The notes beneath the pieces are model-generated. The model was not told the origin of the DNA and made no database searches. It saw only the letters and a list, made by a program, of their open reading frames with translations. Shown here in pieces: positions 24,046 through 33,172 of a stretch of 64,000 nucleotides of DNA; positions within the stretch are counted from its first letter, which is position 1, and every line of letters starts with the position of its first letter. The stretch lies in assembly GCF_002835805.1 (NCBI RefSeq), contig NZ_PISE01000037.1, positions 1 through 64,000 on the forward strand, given 5' to 3'. The stretch comes from Niallia nealsonii (GTDB lineage: Bacteria > Bacillota > Bacilli > Bacillales > Cytobacillaceae). A program made the position numbers and the translations under genes.

Positions 24046-25080
24046 CTATAAATCCCTCCCGACTTTACGTGCTACATAAAGAAAGAAGGGAACTCCCACT
24101 ATAGCCACTAAAATTCCAATCGCTAATTCTCGTGGGGGATTTACAATTCGGGCTCCTAAATCGGCCATCATCAACAGGATAGCTCCCAACAGGCCTGACA
24201 TCGGAATAATCAGTCTATAATCAGTCCCGACAAGCTTGCGAGCAATATGGGGAATAACGAGTCCAATAAATCCTATTGAACCGACTGCGGAAACAGAAAC
24301 ACCTGCCAAAATGACTGCTGCGATGATCGAAAACAGTTTTATTCGATTCACCTTAATGCCAAGGTTCATAGCCATTTCTTCTCCTAACATGATAAGCGAG
24401 ATGGGGCGTCCCATGCTTATTGCCCATACGATTGTAATCAGAATGACAGGAACCAGAAGTTTCAAGTGATTCCATTTCACGCCGGCTACTCCTCCTGCAT
24501 ACCAAAAGGCAAGGTCCTGACTTAAATCAAAGTAAATGGCGATTCCTGTGCTCAAAGAGTGCAATAAAGCAGCAATGACCGTACCTGAAATCGTCAATCG
24601 CATCGGCGTCAAACCTCCAGGCACAGAAGCTCCCATCAGAAAGATCAGCAATGTGCTAAGCGCCGCCCCAATGAAAGAAAAAAACATTAATAGGGAATAG
24701 GAGATGCTCGGAAAAACAGCAAAGCATAGTGTTACGATAAACATCGCCCCAGCGTTAATGCCAAGTATCCCTGCATCAGCCAGGGGGTTGCGCGTCACAC
24801 CCTGCATTAAAGCACCGGCAACAGCAAAAGCTGCCCCCACTATCGCTGCCCCTATTACTCTAGGTAGACGCAGCTCATAAATGATTTGCTGCTCAGTCAG
24901 CGAAGAATCATATTCAAACATCGCAGACCAAACTGTGTGAAAGGTGATATCTTTTGCTCCGAAAGACACTCCTAAAACCAAGGTAACGAATACCCCAATT
25001 AAGGAAAAAATGAATAAAAAAATATGCCAAAAAGCAATAAGATGGGGTTTCGAGAGTTTTTGAGAAATATTTTGTAACAT
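24046..25080 (-). CDS. yfiZ: iron-siderophore ABC permease
   Basis: 344 residues, FecCD family: YELRLPRVIGAAIVGAAFAV, QGVTRNPLADAGILGINAGA, and GSIGFIGLVIPHIARKLVGT. First gene of the three-gene uptake operon, downstream of a Fur box. With the second permease it forms the heterodimeric channel. Gene order here is permease, permease, binding protein, whereas B. subtilis has yfiY first. Confidence 0.92.
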   Translation of the reverse strand: MLQNISQKLSKPHLIAFWHIFLFIFSLIGVFVTLVLGVSFGAKDITFHTVWSAMFEYDSSLTEQQIIYELRLPRVIGAAIVGAAFAVAGALMQGVTRNPLADAGILGINAGAMFIVTLCFAVFPSISYSLLMFFSFIGAALSTLLIFLMGASVPGGLTPMRLTISGTVIAALLHSLSTGIAIYFDLSQDLAFWYAGGVAGVKWNHLKLLVPVILITIVWAISMGRPISLIMLGEEMAMNLGIKVNRIKLFSIIAAVILAGVSVSAVGSIGFIGLVIPHIARKLVGTDYRLIIPMSGLLGAILLMMADLGARIVNPPRELAIGILVAIVGVPFFLYVARKVGRDL

Positions 25081-25111
25081 GTTATCTCAGCCTTTATCTA
25101 ATTGTCAATAA

Positions 25112-25126
25112 TGAAAATCATTTTCA
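25112..25126. promoter_or_regulatory. Fur box
   Basis: TGAAAATCATTTTCA is a perfect dyad close to the Fur consensus TGATAATNATTATCA. It lies 32 bp upstream of the yfiZ start. Fe-Fur repression of the operon is expected. Confidence 0.88.
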
Positions 25127-25184
25127 ATTGCATTTTCCTATTATAGGTATAATATTGCTATAAATCAATCTTTTTTTATAGTTA

Positions 25185-25425
25185 AAAAGGGATATTAAAG
25201 ATAGTTGCCGTTTCATTGATAGACGTCCATTTTCTTTCATACAATTCAGTACGTCTAGTGTGTATTGCGTTTTATAAAGGCTTTTTCTCCATATATCCTA
25301 TATGGTTGAACGCAAATTTGGAGTACCAAATGATGAATCCCTATTTTTCTCGCTATAGTTATAAAGCTATCATGTCTGTTTAAGTATTCTCGAACAGCGC
25401 TAATTTTTTTTATTTCATATGAACA
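25185..25425 (-). pseudogene. IS3-family OrfA relic
   Basis: The minus strand reads KKISAVREYLNRHDSFITIA then RKIGIHHLVLQICVQPYR and GEKAFIKR, the HTH of IS3/IS150 OrfA (usual form NDSFRTIAKKIGIHHSVL…VQQYREHG). After frameshifts it continues LDVLNCMKENG and NETATIFNIP. No start codon and no IS terminus. TTAANN array 10 stands where the left IS end should be. Confidence 0.7.
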
Positions 25426-25435
25426 TTTTTAAATA

Positions 25436-25482
25436 ATTAATATTAACATTAATTATGACATTAATTTTATTACTAATTATAC
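25436..25482. repeat. TTAANN hexamer array 10
   Basis: TTAA at 25437, 25443, 25449 and 25461 with degenerate units at 25455, 25467 (TTAT) and 25473 (CTAA), one 6-bp register. The following sequence (TTCATT…TAGATTAT…AAAATCATAA) resembles that after array 7 at 10645-10684. Confidence 0.82.
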
Positions 25483-25602
25483 TTTCTTTATATTTTTTTC
25501 ATTAGGTAGATTATTGAGGCTACATCAAAATCATAATACGCTAAAAAGATTTGTAGATGTTCTTCCTGCTTTTTAGAGATTATTAAGTGAAAAAGCAGAT
25601 GA

Positions 25603-25628
25603 TCGCTCAAATGAGCGTTTTTTTTTAT
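25603..25628 (+). terminator. orphan terminator-like hairpin
   Basis: CGCTC AAAT GAGCG stem followed by nine T. No plus-strand gene lies upstream, so it may be left over from lost DNA. Confidence 0.55.
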
Positions 25629-25692
25629 ACTATTTGGATACTTTAGTATTTTTTCTTAACTTTTACATTTATATATGCCGTTTAAAATGAAA

Positions 25693-25747
25693 ACAACCCC
25701 CTTTTTCTACAAAGAACTTTTTGAAAAAGGGGGTTGTCTACACTCTG
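25693..25747 (-). terminator. terminator of the LysE relic
   Basis: Perfect 15-bp stem ACAACCCCCTTTTTC (25693-25707) / GAAAAAGGGGGTTGT (25733-25747). On the minus strand it is followed by TTTTCATTTT. It lies about 50 bp after the LysE stop. Confidence 0.85.
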
Positions 25748-25798
25748 AATCAATCTATATAATAGCTTAATTATTTCTCAAGTTAATAATTATCAAAA

Positions 25799-26424
25799 TT
25801 ATTTTTCTGCGAATAACCTTGCAGCGAATACTAATAGTACTGTACCAGTAATACCTTCTATAACTCTATTGACACTCTCTCTTTTTAAAAACGTTCTTAG
25901 CTGTCGAATTAGTAAGATATAGAGTAAGTACCAAATACCAGTAAGTGCTGTAAAAGTGAGCCCAAATAAGAGAAATTGGAAAAAATGACTTTGATTATTT
26001 AAAACAAATTGAGGTAAGAAGCTCAGAAAAAAAACTGTTGTTTTCGGGTTGAAAATGCTTGTAATGAATCCTTGTCTAAAACTTTTTGCTGTACTACTTA
26101 CATTAGTTCTTATACCTTCTATTTCTGATGTGATAACTCTTTTTGATAAAGCATTTTTATTGATTTGATTGAGAGATAGATTAAATAAGCTGCTCCAGCA
26201 TATTTAATAATAGAAAATAGCATAGCTGATTTCATCAGGATAGCAGAGAGTCCTAATGTTGCCATTAGTGTATGTATTATCATTCCAGAAACTGTACCTA
26301 AAACTGTTTTGATACCTCCATCTCTCCCATATGAAATGGTATTCTTGGTTACTAATACAAAACCGGGACCAGGCATTATAATGATTAGAATTGCTGTTAA
26401 GATAAAAAGCAAATAATTCTCCAT
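25799..26424 (-). pseudogene. LysE/RhtB-family amino-acid exporter, one frameshift
   Basis: The N-terminal frame (26424 to 26119) carries the LysE opening FILTAILIIIMPGPGFVLVT and KNTISYGRDGGIKTVLGTVS. A one-base change in the A-run near 26155 shifts the frame. The rest reads SKRVITSEIEGIRTN, FITSIFNPKTTVFFLSFLPQ, GIWYLLYILLIRQLRTFL and ends VLLVFAARLFAEK at 25799. The coding sequence is otherwise complete (about 207 codons), so this may be a phase-variable or very recent inactivation, or a sequencing error in the homopolymer. Confidence 0.8.
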
Positions 26425-26841
26425 AAAACAATCTTCTTTCTTTTTTATAATATCACTACAAATAGTTTAACTTTATTCCTTATATAGAGAATGTTAACTT
26501 TAAAAATTTTATTAAATTCATAACAAATAAAAAAAACGGTGAAAATATAAGATTTCTATACCTTACCTAATGTCATCAAATATTTTGAATTGGAATAATC
26601 TTTTATACTTCTATTATGTTTAATATGAAGAAGTAGGTAGAGTAATATTCAGTGGCTCCGGCTTATGAACATTCATTGTGTCTATATCATGTAGCAAAGT
26701 ATAACTACGGTGTAACATTAGATTGTTATAACGCTAATTTGTAAGTAATAACATTATCTAGCTTAATACAAAAATGAGTTCTTTTATCGAATACTTATTG
26801 TATACTTATTTTTATATTTATTTATAAATTGGAGGTTTATG
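26425..26841. other. gene-free region
   Basis: No supported reading frame or structure. Ends with a ribosome site (TTGGAGG) for the short frame at 26842. Confidence 0.4.
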
Positions 26842-26937
26842 ATGCCATTATCAAATATTAATCCATACGTTAGAATGTCTACGTCTCCACCACCATCGTT
26901 TCTGCTCATAAACACGCTTATATTTAAACCAGATTAA
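26842..26937 (+). pseudogene. N-terminal stub, possibly of an AraC-type regulator
   Basis: ATG behind TTGGAGGTTT; 31 codons: MPLSNINPYVRMSTSPPPSF then LLINTLIFKPD and TAA. The NINPYVR opening is seen in AraC-family cupin regulators; the rest is absent. It ends at the hairpin before the EamA gene. Assignment is tentative. Confidence 0.35.
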
Positions 26938-26970
26938 GAATCTGCGAAATATAAGCTGTTTCGCAGATTC
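26938..26970 (+). promoter_or_regulatory. stem-loop directly before an EamA ribosome site
   Basis: Perfect 12-bp stem GAATCTGCGAAA (26938-26949) / TTTCGCAGATTC (26959-26970), 9-base loop, no T-tract. The Shine-Dalgarno GAAGGAG starts at the next base. Either a translational control element or the remains of an upstream gene's terminator. Confidence 0.7.
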
Positions 26971-26983
26971 GAAGGAGTAGGAA

Positions 26984-27859
26984 ATGAAATCTAACATTCA
27001 GTTTATATTATCTATGATTATTTTTGGAACAATTGGTTTAGTTGTAAGATACATTGACTTATCTTCGAGTGAAACAGCATTTTTAAGTAGCTCAATTGGT
27101 TGTCTCTTTTTAATATTTGTATTCGTTAATCAAAGAAAAACTTTTAAATGGAAAAAGTTGAAGAGTAATGCGTTAGTTCTTTTGGCTTCTGGAATAGCCT
27201 TGGGAGGCAACTGGATTTTCCTTTATCAGTCCTATGATTACACATCTCTCGCAAATGCTACATTAGGTTATTATTTTGCACCTGTTTTTGTGATGTTACT
27301 TTCACCTATTATTTTAAAAGAACATCTACCAATAAAAAAAGTGATATGTATAGTTATAGCGGTAATAGGTATGATGTGCATTGTGGGAAATGGGATAAGT
27401 GCATCTGAAAAAGATGATGTACTTGGAATCATTTTGGGGTTAGTTGCAGCAGCATTTTATGCTGCATTGATGTTGTTGAATAAATTTATTAAAGATATAG
27501 ATAGGTTGGAAGTAACCATTATTCAACTGGCTACTACAGCTTTTATTCTTCTACCTTACGTTCTTATTACAGAAGGATTTAACATCCTAAATGTATCTAT
27601 ATCCTCCATTCCTTTTATTATTTTATTGGGAGCTGTAAACACAGGAATTGGGTTCTGGTTGTTTTTCTCTGGTATGGAAAAATTAAAAGGCCAGAGCATA
27701 GCTATGTTGAGTTATGTTGATCCATTCGTAGCTATTTTAATCTCTGGGTTAATTTTACAAGAACAATTCACGTTATTACAAATCATAGGTGGAATTCTCT
27801 TATTAGGCTCTACTTTTATTAGTGAAATGAGGTTCCGCAGAATACAAGGAAATAAGTAA
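26984..27859 (+). CDS. EamA/DMT-family transporter
   Basis: 291 residues, ten membrane helices in two EamA repeats. Marks: IIFGTIGLVVRYIDLSSSET in helix 1, ALGGNWIFLYQSYDYTSLAN and ANATLGYYFAPVFVMLLSP in the first repeat, AAFYAALMLLNKFIKDIDRL at the start of the second, and SYVDPFVAILISGLILQEQF near the end. Exports metabolites or drugs; substrate unknown. A fragment of another copy lies at 62883. Followed by a terminator at 27894. Confidence 0.9.
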   Translation: MKSNIQFILSMIIFGTIGLVVRYIDLSSSETAFLSSSIGCLFLIFVFVNQRKTFKWKKLKSNALVLLASGIALGGNWIFLYQSYDYTSLANATLGYYFAPVFVMLLSPIILKEHLPIKKVICIVIAVIGMMCIVGNGISASEKDDVLGIILGLVAAAFYAALMLLNKFIKDIDRLEVTIIQLATTAFILLPYVLITEGFNILNVSISSIPFIILLGAVNTGIGFWLFFSGMEKLKGQSIAMLSYVDPFVAILISGLILQEQFTLLQIIGGILLLGSTFISEMRFRRIQGNK

Positions 27860-27893
27860 AAGGGCATCCTCTATTGTGCAGTTTAAGATAGAG

Positions 27894-27931
27894 AAAAAGG
27901 ATAATACCTTTATTTAGGTATTGTCCTTTTT
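27894..27931 (+). terminator. terminator of EamA gene 26984
   Basis: AAAAAGGATAATACCT pairs with AGGTATTGTCCTTTTT (one mismatch), 6-base loop, T-run at the 3' side. Confidence 0.9.
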
Positions 27932-27968
27932 GTTGCTGATTTTGTCTGTTCAAACGTCCGAATTGAAG

Positions 27969-28065
27969 GTGACATAAAAAACAGCTGTCTATGACAACTG
28001 GATTTATTTAAAGGAAAGCCCTCTTTAGTTTTTAAGTGCAATGTTCCGCAATCTTAGCTATATTG
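27969..28065. repeat. dispersed ~100-bp intergenic repeat, copy 1
   Basis: Shares with five other loci the order: GTGACATAA or TACAATAA, A-run, a variable 20-30 bp, TTTAAAGGAAAGC, CCGTTAGTTTAAGT (here TTTAGTTTTTAAGT), then TTC(A)CAATCTTAGCTATAT. Confidence 0.65.
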
Positions 28066-28124
28066 GGCAAAACAGCTTCTTTAGTACTGGGCAACCAAAA
28101 GAACTGCCAAAAACTTGGATTCAG

Positions 28125-28691
28125 TTAATCCGTTACTTTGGTAGGGAATACAATTGTATCATCAGTTAGCATTACACTGTGACATCTAATTAAAATTTCC
28201 TTTAAGCTATGAGGTGTTCGGTTAACATCATAAGCGCAGACTGAAATTAATCCTTTTTCGTTAACAAACCTATCCACCTTTTTTTCATATTCTTCAATTT
28301 GTTGTATTATTTCATTATTATCGCCCCATTCCACTAGTCCCCAAGTCCATACAGGGACGTTGTTTTCCAACTGAGGTAAGATGTTTTGTTTATAATGAGC
28401 AAATATCCGTTGAGGCTCAAAACCTCTATTCTTAAAATAAAAGTCATAGTTGTTTATAAAATGAATTTTAGCGATTTCTCCTTGGCTCAGTTCTCTTTTT
28501 AAAATTTTATTTATTCTGACGAAATTCCTATCGTTTTCAATAAGAATAATATGGGAACCAGATTTAACTCCTGTAGTTATAAAAGTAACTACATTCTGAA
28601 GATAATTGTCTATATTCTTAAATTGATAAAATATATGTCCTTCAGTATCTTTATATTTATTTAATAAATTCAACAATAGTGTATTATCCAA
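28125..28691 (-). CDS. MEDS-domain protein
   Basis: 188 residues. The whole length matches the MEDS sensory domain (methanogen/methylotroph DcmR sensor): GHIFYQFKNIDNYLQNVVTF, IILIENDRNFVRINKIL, FYFKNRGFEPQRIFAHYKQN, VWTWGLVEWGDNNEIIQQIE and LISVCAYDVNRTPHSLKEIL. The domain occurs alone or fused to kinases and regulators and probably binds a small ligand. Here it stands alone, between dispersed repeats. Cytoplasmic. Confidence 0.8.
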   Translation of the reverse strand: MDNTLLLNLLNKYKDTEGHIFYQFKNIDNYLQNVVTFITTGVKSGSHIILIENDRNFVRINKILKRELSQGEIAKIHFINNYDFYFKNRGFEPQRIFAHYKQNILPQLENNVPVWTWGLVEWGDNNEIIQQIEEYEKKVDRFVNEKGLISVCAYDVNRTPHSLKEILIRCHSVMLTDDTIVFPTKVTD

Positions 28692-28755
28692 TGTATATCT
28701 CCCTGCAATAAAAATAAGTTAATGTTTAAATTATAACTTATTTAAGTTGCTTTGT

Positions 28756-28849
28756 AACTAATCTACCCCTTTTGTGACATAAGAAGAGGCGCTCTCTTTT
28801 AATTAAAGGAAAGCACCCGTTGATTTAAGATTATTTGTCTACAAAATTA
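28756..28849. repeat. dispersed ~100-bp intergenic repeat, copy 2
   Basis: AACTAATCTACC…TTTTGTGACATAAGAAGAGGC, then AATTAAAGGAAAGCACCCGTT and TGATTTAAGATTATTTGTCT. Same block order as the other copies. The remaining bases to 29044 hold two related TTCATTTAC…ACTGCC segments and no gene. Confidence 0.65.
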
Positions 28850-29044
28850 TTTTTTTCACTTCATTTACAAGAATACTGCCTCTATAGCCCCAGAAGCAAC
28901 TTATTGCCCTTTTTCATCCTTCATTTATTACAGGAATGCTGCCCGTTTAAACGAGAGAAGAGATGACTCTTCCAAAAATTCTATTTATTCTCTTGCTCCA
29001 GCTTACTAGTAGGTGTCACCATTATCCACTTCAAGGTAAAAGGA

Positions 29045-29542
29045 TTAATCCATAGTCTCTCTTAATTTGATCATGTTATACCAGCATACTCCTCCATGTT
29101 GTGATTCAGACATGCCATGGTTAACAAACTTGGACTTTTCATAAAAAGAAACTAATTCCTGTTTACATGTTAAAGTGATTCCTTCTCTTTGATTTTCTTT
29201 CGCAATATCTTCCATTTGATCAATTAATATCTTAGCAATCCCTTGATTTCTGGCCTGTTTGGACACTGCTAATCCTAAAATACTCTGATATCCACCTCTT
29301 TTCGGGTTCTCTTTGATTTTCTCAAAAAGATCATCCGTAATGTAAGGTTGATTAATGATAGGTCCATTAATATAACCAAGGATTTTCCCTTCCTTTTCTG
29401 CCACAATAAAGGTATCAGATATCAACTGAATTCTCTCCACAAATGCTTCTTTCGTGGCAGCTTCTTCTATCGGAAAGCCTTCATTTTCAATAAGTAACAG
29501 CTGTTCTAAATCGGTAGCTTGAACATTTCTTAAAGAAATCAT
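29045..29542 (-). CDS. GNAT-family N-acetyltransferase
   Basis: 165 residues. GNAT motif A, SILGLAVSKQARNQGIAKIL (the Q/R-x-x-G-x-A acetyl-CoA loop), lies at about residues 88-107, preceded by IVAEKEGKILGYINGPII (motif C/D). YEKSKFVNHGMSESQHGGVC (motif B region) is near the end. Similar to aralkylamine/serotonin-type acetyltransferases of Bacillus. Substrate unknown. Confidence 0.88.
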   Translation of the reverse strand: MISLRNVQATDLEQLLLIENEGFPIEEAATKEAFVERIQLISDTFIVAEKEGKILGYINGPIINQPYITDDLFEKIKENPKRGGYQSILGLAVSKQARNQGIAKILIDQMEDIAKENQREGITLTCKQELVSFYEKSKFVNHGMSESQHGGVCWYNMIKLRETMD

Positions 29543-29707
29543 CTTGTCTATATCCCCTTGTTTAACCGATTTGACCCCAAAAATTTAGTAATGATAATTT
29601 ATAGATTACATTAAATTGTTTAGGTTCTAAATAATAAATAATTTAGAGTCTAAACAATAATTCGTCAAGTTATCTTTAACTCATGGACTATTACTACCCT
29701 ATCTTTT

Positions 29708-30202
29708 TTATTCATTATTTGGGATTTCTAACAACTCAGTATACTTTTGCATAACATTGTAAAATAAATTGATTTCTTCAGTAGTAAAACGCTTGTGCAA
29801 TGTTTTATCAGCCCAAGTGAGTTCTTTAATATCATACTCTTTATGAGCTTTACTTAAAATTTCTCCTTTATCAGTGACATACAAATGTACGTTCTTGGCA
29901 TTCCCAGCTTTTTTCTTTCGTATAATCAAACCACGCTGTTCTAGTTTCGTAATAATCTGTGATACAGCACCTCTTGTTCGGTTCCACTCCAATGCTACCT
30001 CAGTAACAGTAGTTCCGGGATTTTCTTCAATAACAGTCAGTGTATGCACTTCAACCATATTAATGATTTCTCCTGTACCATAATCACGAGCTGTTTTTAT
30101 ATAATCATTGTAATTCATAACAAATTTATAGATAATATTTGCCTTTGCATCTAATTCATGATACTTAGCATTTGTTTGAATTACATTTTCAGTATCTTTC
30201 AT
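29708..30202 (-). CDS. MarR-family regulator
   Basis: 164 residues. Winged HTH: VHTLTVIEENPGTTVTEVAL, then EWNRTRGAVSQIITKLEQRG, LIIRKKKAGNAKNVHLYVTD (wing). Helices at both ends for dimerisation. Ribosome site GAGGTGAAA. It stands alone; it may control the GNAT gene downstream (166 bp away, same strand), but no operator is evident. Confidence 0.9.
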   Translation of the reverse strand: MKDTENVIQTNAKYHELDAKANIIYKFVMNYNDYIKTARDYGTGEIINMVEVHTLTVIEENPGTTVTEVALEWNRTRGAVSQIITKLEQRGLIIRKKKAGNAKNVHLYVTDKGEILSKAHKEYDIKELTWADKTLHKRFTTEEINLFYNVMQKYTELLEIPNNE

Positions 30203-30400
30203 TTCACCTCACAACCTTCCGACTATACAGTAAATTACAAAGTCTTAATTTTTTATTATATCATTATGTAATAATCTTTTAATATTTCTACTCTATCCTC
30301 TATGTGGTCTTAATTTTAACTTCATCTTTTTTATAACCAAATTCTATTTAATAATTCATAGACTGGATAACTAAACTTCTGTATTGAAAATTCCTTTTTA

Positions 30401-30499
30401 AACTAACCAATTTTGTGACATAAGAAAAGGCTGTCGCAGCAACCATACTCCTAAACACAAGCATCCGTTTGTTTAAGTGAAATCTTTCACAAACTAACT
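30401..30499. repeat. dispersed ~100-bp intergenic repeat, copy 3
   Basis: AACTAACCAATTTTGTGACA, TAAGAAAAGGCTGTCGCAGC, then GCATCCGTTTGTTTAAGTGA and CACAAACTAAC. A partial echo (GCCGCAGCAACCTCCGTTG) follows at about 30518-30540, just before the racemase stop. Confidence 0.7.
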
Positions 30500-30569
30500 T
30501 TGGAAAAGAAAAAGAGGTGCCGCAGCAACCTCCGTTGTTCAACTTTATCCCCCTATAAGTTCAATAAGG

Positions 30570-31277
30570 TCAAAGTGTTTTGTCCATAAAAATAATATCG
30601 ATAATCTTATTAATGTGAATTTCTGCTGTATTTAATGAATGGATATTTAAATCCTCCTTTTTGATTAACATAGGGAGTTCTGTGCAACCCAATACAATTC
30701 CTTGTATACCATCTCTATTAATCATTTGATTGATGATACTTAAAAAACCTTTTTTTGTTTCGTTGTTCACAATGCCATTCTCTAATTCCTCAACAATTTT
30801 CCGATGAATGTATTCCTGTTCCGATTGATTCGGTACTACCATCTCTATGTTATTAGAACTGAATGGTCTTCTGAAAAAATCATTTTCCATCGTGAACTTA
30901 GTTCCTATAAGACCAATCTTTTCTAATTTCAAATCCTGTGCTTTTAAATATGTTTCTTCTACAATACTTATCATAGGTATATGGACTTTTTGTTGAATTT
31001 GTTCAAAAACAATATGGGGTGTATTTCCACATATTACTACAAAATCAGCCCCAACACTTTCTAATTTTTGAACAGCATCAGTTAAGTAATGAATTACCTC
31101 TCGCATTTTTCCATTAGTAAGCATATTAAACATTTTGTACATATTAATGCTGTTAATAAAGAGCTCTGGTAATTCTTCTTTACTACCAATCTTTTCTTGA
31201 AATTTAGAAATGATGGATTGGTAATAATCTACTGTTGCTTCTGGTCCTATACCTCCCACAATTCCAACCTTTTTCAT
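30570..31277 (-). CDS. aspartate/glutamate racemase family protein
   Basis: 235 residues. MKKVGIVGGIGPEATVDYYQ is the family N-terminus. The two catalytic cysteines are in ADFVVICGNTPHIVFEQI (about 85) and GIVLGCTELPMLIKKEDL (about 196). PLP-independent racemisation of aspartate or a related acidic amino acid. Cytoplasmic, single gene, followed by repeat copy 3 on its 3' side. Confidence 0.92.
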   Translation of the reverse strand: MKKVGIVGGIGPEATVDYYQSIISKFQEKIGSKEELPELFINSINMYKMFNMLTNGKMREVIHYLTDAVQKLESVGADFVVICGNTPHIVFEQIQQKVHIPMISIVEETYLKAQDLKLEKIGLIGTKFTMENDFFRRPFSSNNIEMVVPNQSEQEYIHRKIVEELENGIVNNETKKGFLSIINQMINRDGIQGIVLGCTELPMLIKKEDLNIHSLNTAEIHINKIIDIIFMDKTL

Positions 31278-31446
31278 GCTATCAGTCCCTTATCCAGTAT
31301 TATCAAATATTTATATATGTTAATTAGAATTTTGATTTTAGTCAATATTTCGAAGATAAAAGGATAAGTTTTAAGCTGGATTGTTTAAATGACGTTCTAC
31401 TTCAACGAAACTGCCATTTTAGCACCAAACGAAATGCTGCCATACT

Positions 31447-31482
31447 AAAAAAGAACTGTAAATTGCCTACAGTTCTTTTAGA
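31447..31482. terminator. bidirectional terminator
   Basis: Perfect 12-bp stem AAAAGAACTGTA (31449-31460) / TACAGTTCTTTT (31468-31479). It lies between the integrase relic and the racemase promoter; its original gene is unclear. Confidence 0.75.
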
Positions 31483-31581
31483 AATATTTTTTATAAAGTT
31501 CACGTCTTAATTGACCACTTAAATAAGCATATATCCTCTAATGGTGCTCTGATGGTAACGAATAATTATCTGTTCGATTGT

Positions 31582-32030
31582 CTATATACCTTTTAAGCCA
31601 TATACTACATCGTGTATTAAAATAAACTTCTCTTTCCTTTTTTCCACTATAATGGACTGCTCCGAAAAGTTGATGGAACTTTGATCTAAATTTCCTATTT
31701 TTCCTATTCTGCAACCGGTAGAATACATAAACTCAAATAATGCTTTTTCAAAAGGACTGAGGCATGCTTCTCTTAATATCTCTATTTCCTCTTCTTGGGT
31801 CCACTTGAACAACGACTTGATAAAACGAATCCGATGACATAAGCTAGATGCTTTTAGTTCACTCGCAACTTCCCCCAGATACAATTTGATAGATTCAGTT
31901 GTAATATCCTCTATCGGAATATCACCTAAATATTTTATAAACAATGTAGATTGAGCCTTATAAGCTTTTAATGTCTGGGAAGAGTATCCTTGAATTTGTT
32001 TATCTACTTTTAATTGAATATTTTAAAACA
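31582..32030 (-). pseudogene. tyrosine recombinase relic
   Basis: Open from about 32030 without a start. SAM-like core-binding domain: IQGYSSQTLKAYKAQSTLFI, ITTESIKLYLGEVASELKAS, RIRFIKSLFKWTQEE. An in-frame deletion of roughly 30 residues leads to EILREACLSPFEKALFEFMY and STGCRIGKI, which holds the first catalytic Arg. It ends before the remaining catalytic residues (HxxR, Tyr). A decayed XerC/D-like integrase; it may mark a lost mobile element. Confidence 0.75.
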
Positions 32031-32036
32031 AATATT

Positions 32037-32655
32037 TTAACGTTTTGCCCATCCTTTACCATTTAAGAAATCTTTCATAAAGGACCTAGGGAGACGAGCA
32101 AAACTTCCAATTGCTGTTTCAGACCATGTACGATTCGGTTTTTTTTCCAGAGCGCTTTGCATAATACAATTTAGTAGTCTCGTCATATTGTTTAATAATT
32201 TCTTTTGTATTGCTGTTATAACGATTTGTGTGGTAAATATCTTCAAATGGAATCCTAGGCTTACTGTCATCACGTTCATTTGGATAACCAACGACGAGTC
32301 CAAATATAGGAAAGACATACTCAGGAATATCAAGCAACTCAGATATTTTTATTATTCCATCTCTAACTCCACCGATATAACAAACACCTAATCCCATGGA
32401 TTCCGCAGCAATGACCAAGTTTTGAGCTGCCAATGTAGCATCTATAGCACCTACCAGTGCAGCGTCTATTCCCTCAATCGTCTCTGAAATATCCATATCT
32501 AAATCTTCGGCCATTTGTTTATGACGATTTACATCCGCACAAAACACAAAAAAATGTCCGCCCTCTGTTATAAATGGTTGATTCCCTGCGTGTTCTGCTA
32601 TTTTCTGTTTTAATTCTTGATCCGCCATATCTACCCCTACAACAAGTATTCTTCA
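32037..32655 (-). pseudogene. NfsA-like NADPH nitroreductase, truncated and frameshifted
   Basis: The N-terminal ~60 residues (FMN-binding RSIRKF region) are missing; the frame opens ILVVGVDMADQELKQKIAEH and continues AGNQPFITEGGHFFVFCADV, QNLVIAAESMGLGVCYIGGV and PIFGLVVGYPNERDDSKPRI. Near 32145 the frame shifts and ends NRTWSETAIGSFARLPRSFM then KDFLNGKGWAKR at 32037. Intact NfsA enzymes reduce nitro compounds or FMN with NADPH. Confidence 0.78.
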
Positions 32656-32782
32656 CGCAACTTAACGTATAGAATACTTTCTTTAATTTGTATGTATATA
32701 CATACAATTTGTCCAATATATTGAATGAATAGTTTTATGATTCTATTTATATTTAAAGGAAGCAACTCCATTATGTTTAAGT

Positions 32783-32884
32783 ATACAAGACAAAATTGTA
32801 AATGATATTGGACAAGAACAATATAGGAATTTCTTAACTACTTTAAAGAAATTAGAAGAATCATTTGAACTATACGAAAGGTAA
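32783..32884 (+). pseudogene. C-terminal fragment of a MarR-type regulator
   Basis: A frame without start reads DKIVNDIGQEQYRNFLTTLK, KLEESFELYER and stops at 32882-32884. This is the pattern of the last dimerisation helix of MarR proteins. It is divergent to the NfsA relic, as MarR/nitroreductase pairs usually are. Confidence 0.45.
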
Positions 32885-32992
32885 AATACAATCATTAATT
32901 CATAGATGAAACTGTTGTTTGTAGTTTTACTTTTAATTGATGTGAAAGCCAATGTATATTAATTAAGAATATACAGGCTTTCCCTTCTTCCA

Positions 32993-33098
32993 CTGACCTG
33001 CCAGGTTAGTACAATAAGAAAACGGAATCGCCGCAGCTATTCCATCTTTAACTCAAGCCTCCGTTAGTTTAAGTATAATTACTCACAATCTTAGATAT
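32993..33098. repeat. dispersed ~100-bp intergenic repeat, copy 4
   Basis: Best-preserved copy: CTGACCTGCCAGGTTAGTAC, AATAAGAAAACGGAATCGCC, GCAGCTATTCC, then CTCCGTTAGTTTAAGTATAA and CTCACAATCTTAGATATATG. GACCTGCC/GGTTAG forms a small stem at its 5' side. Confidence 0.75.
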
Positions 33099-33172
33099 AT
33101 GCAACAATTAAAAATAAAGGCACAGTATGTTTCGTGCCTTTATTAAAAATTAGTTCTTTAATCTAGATTTAT

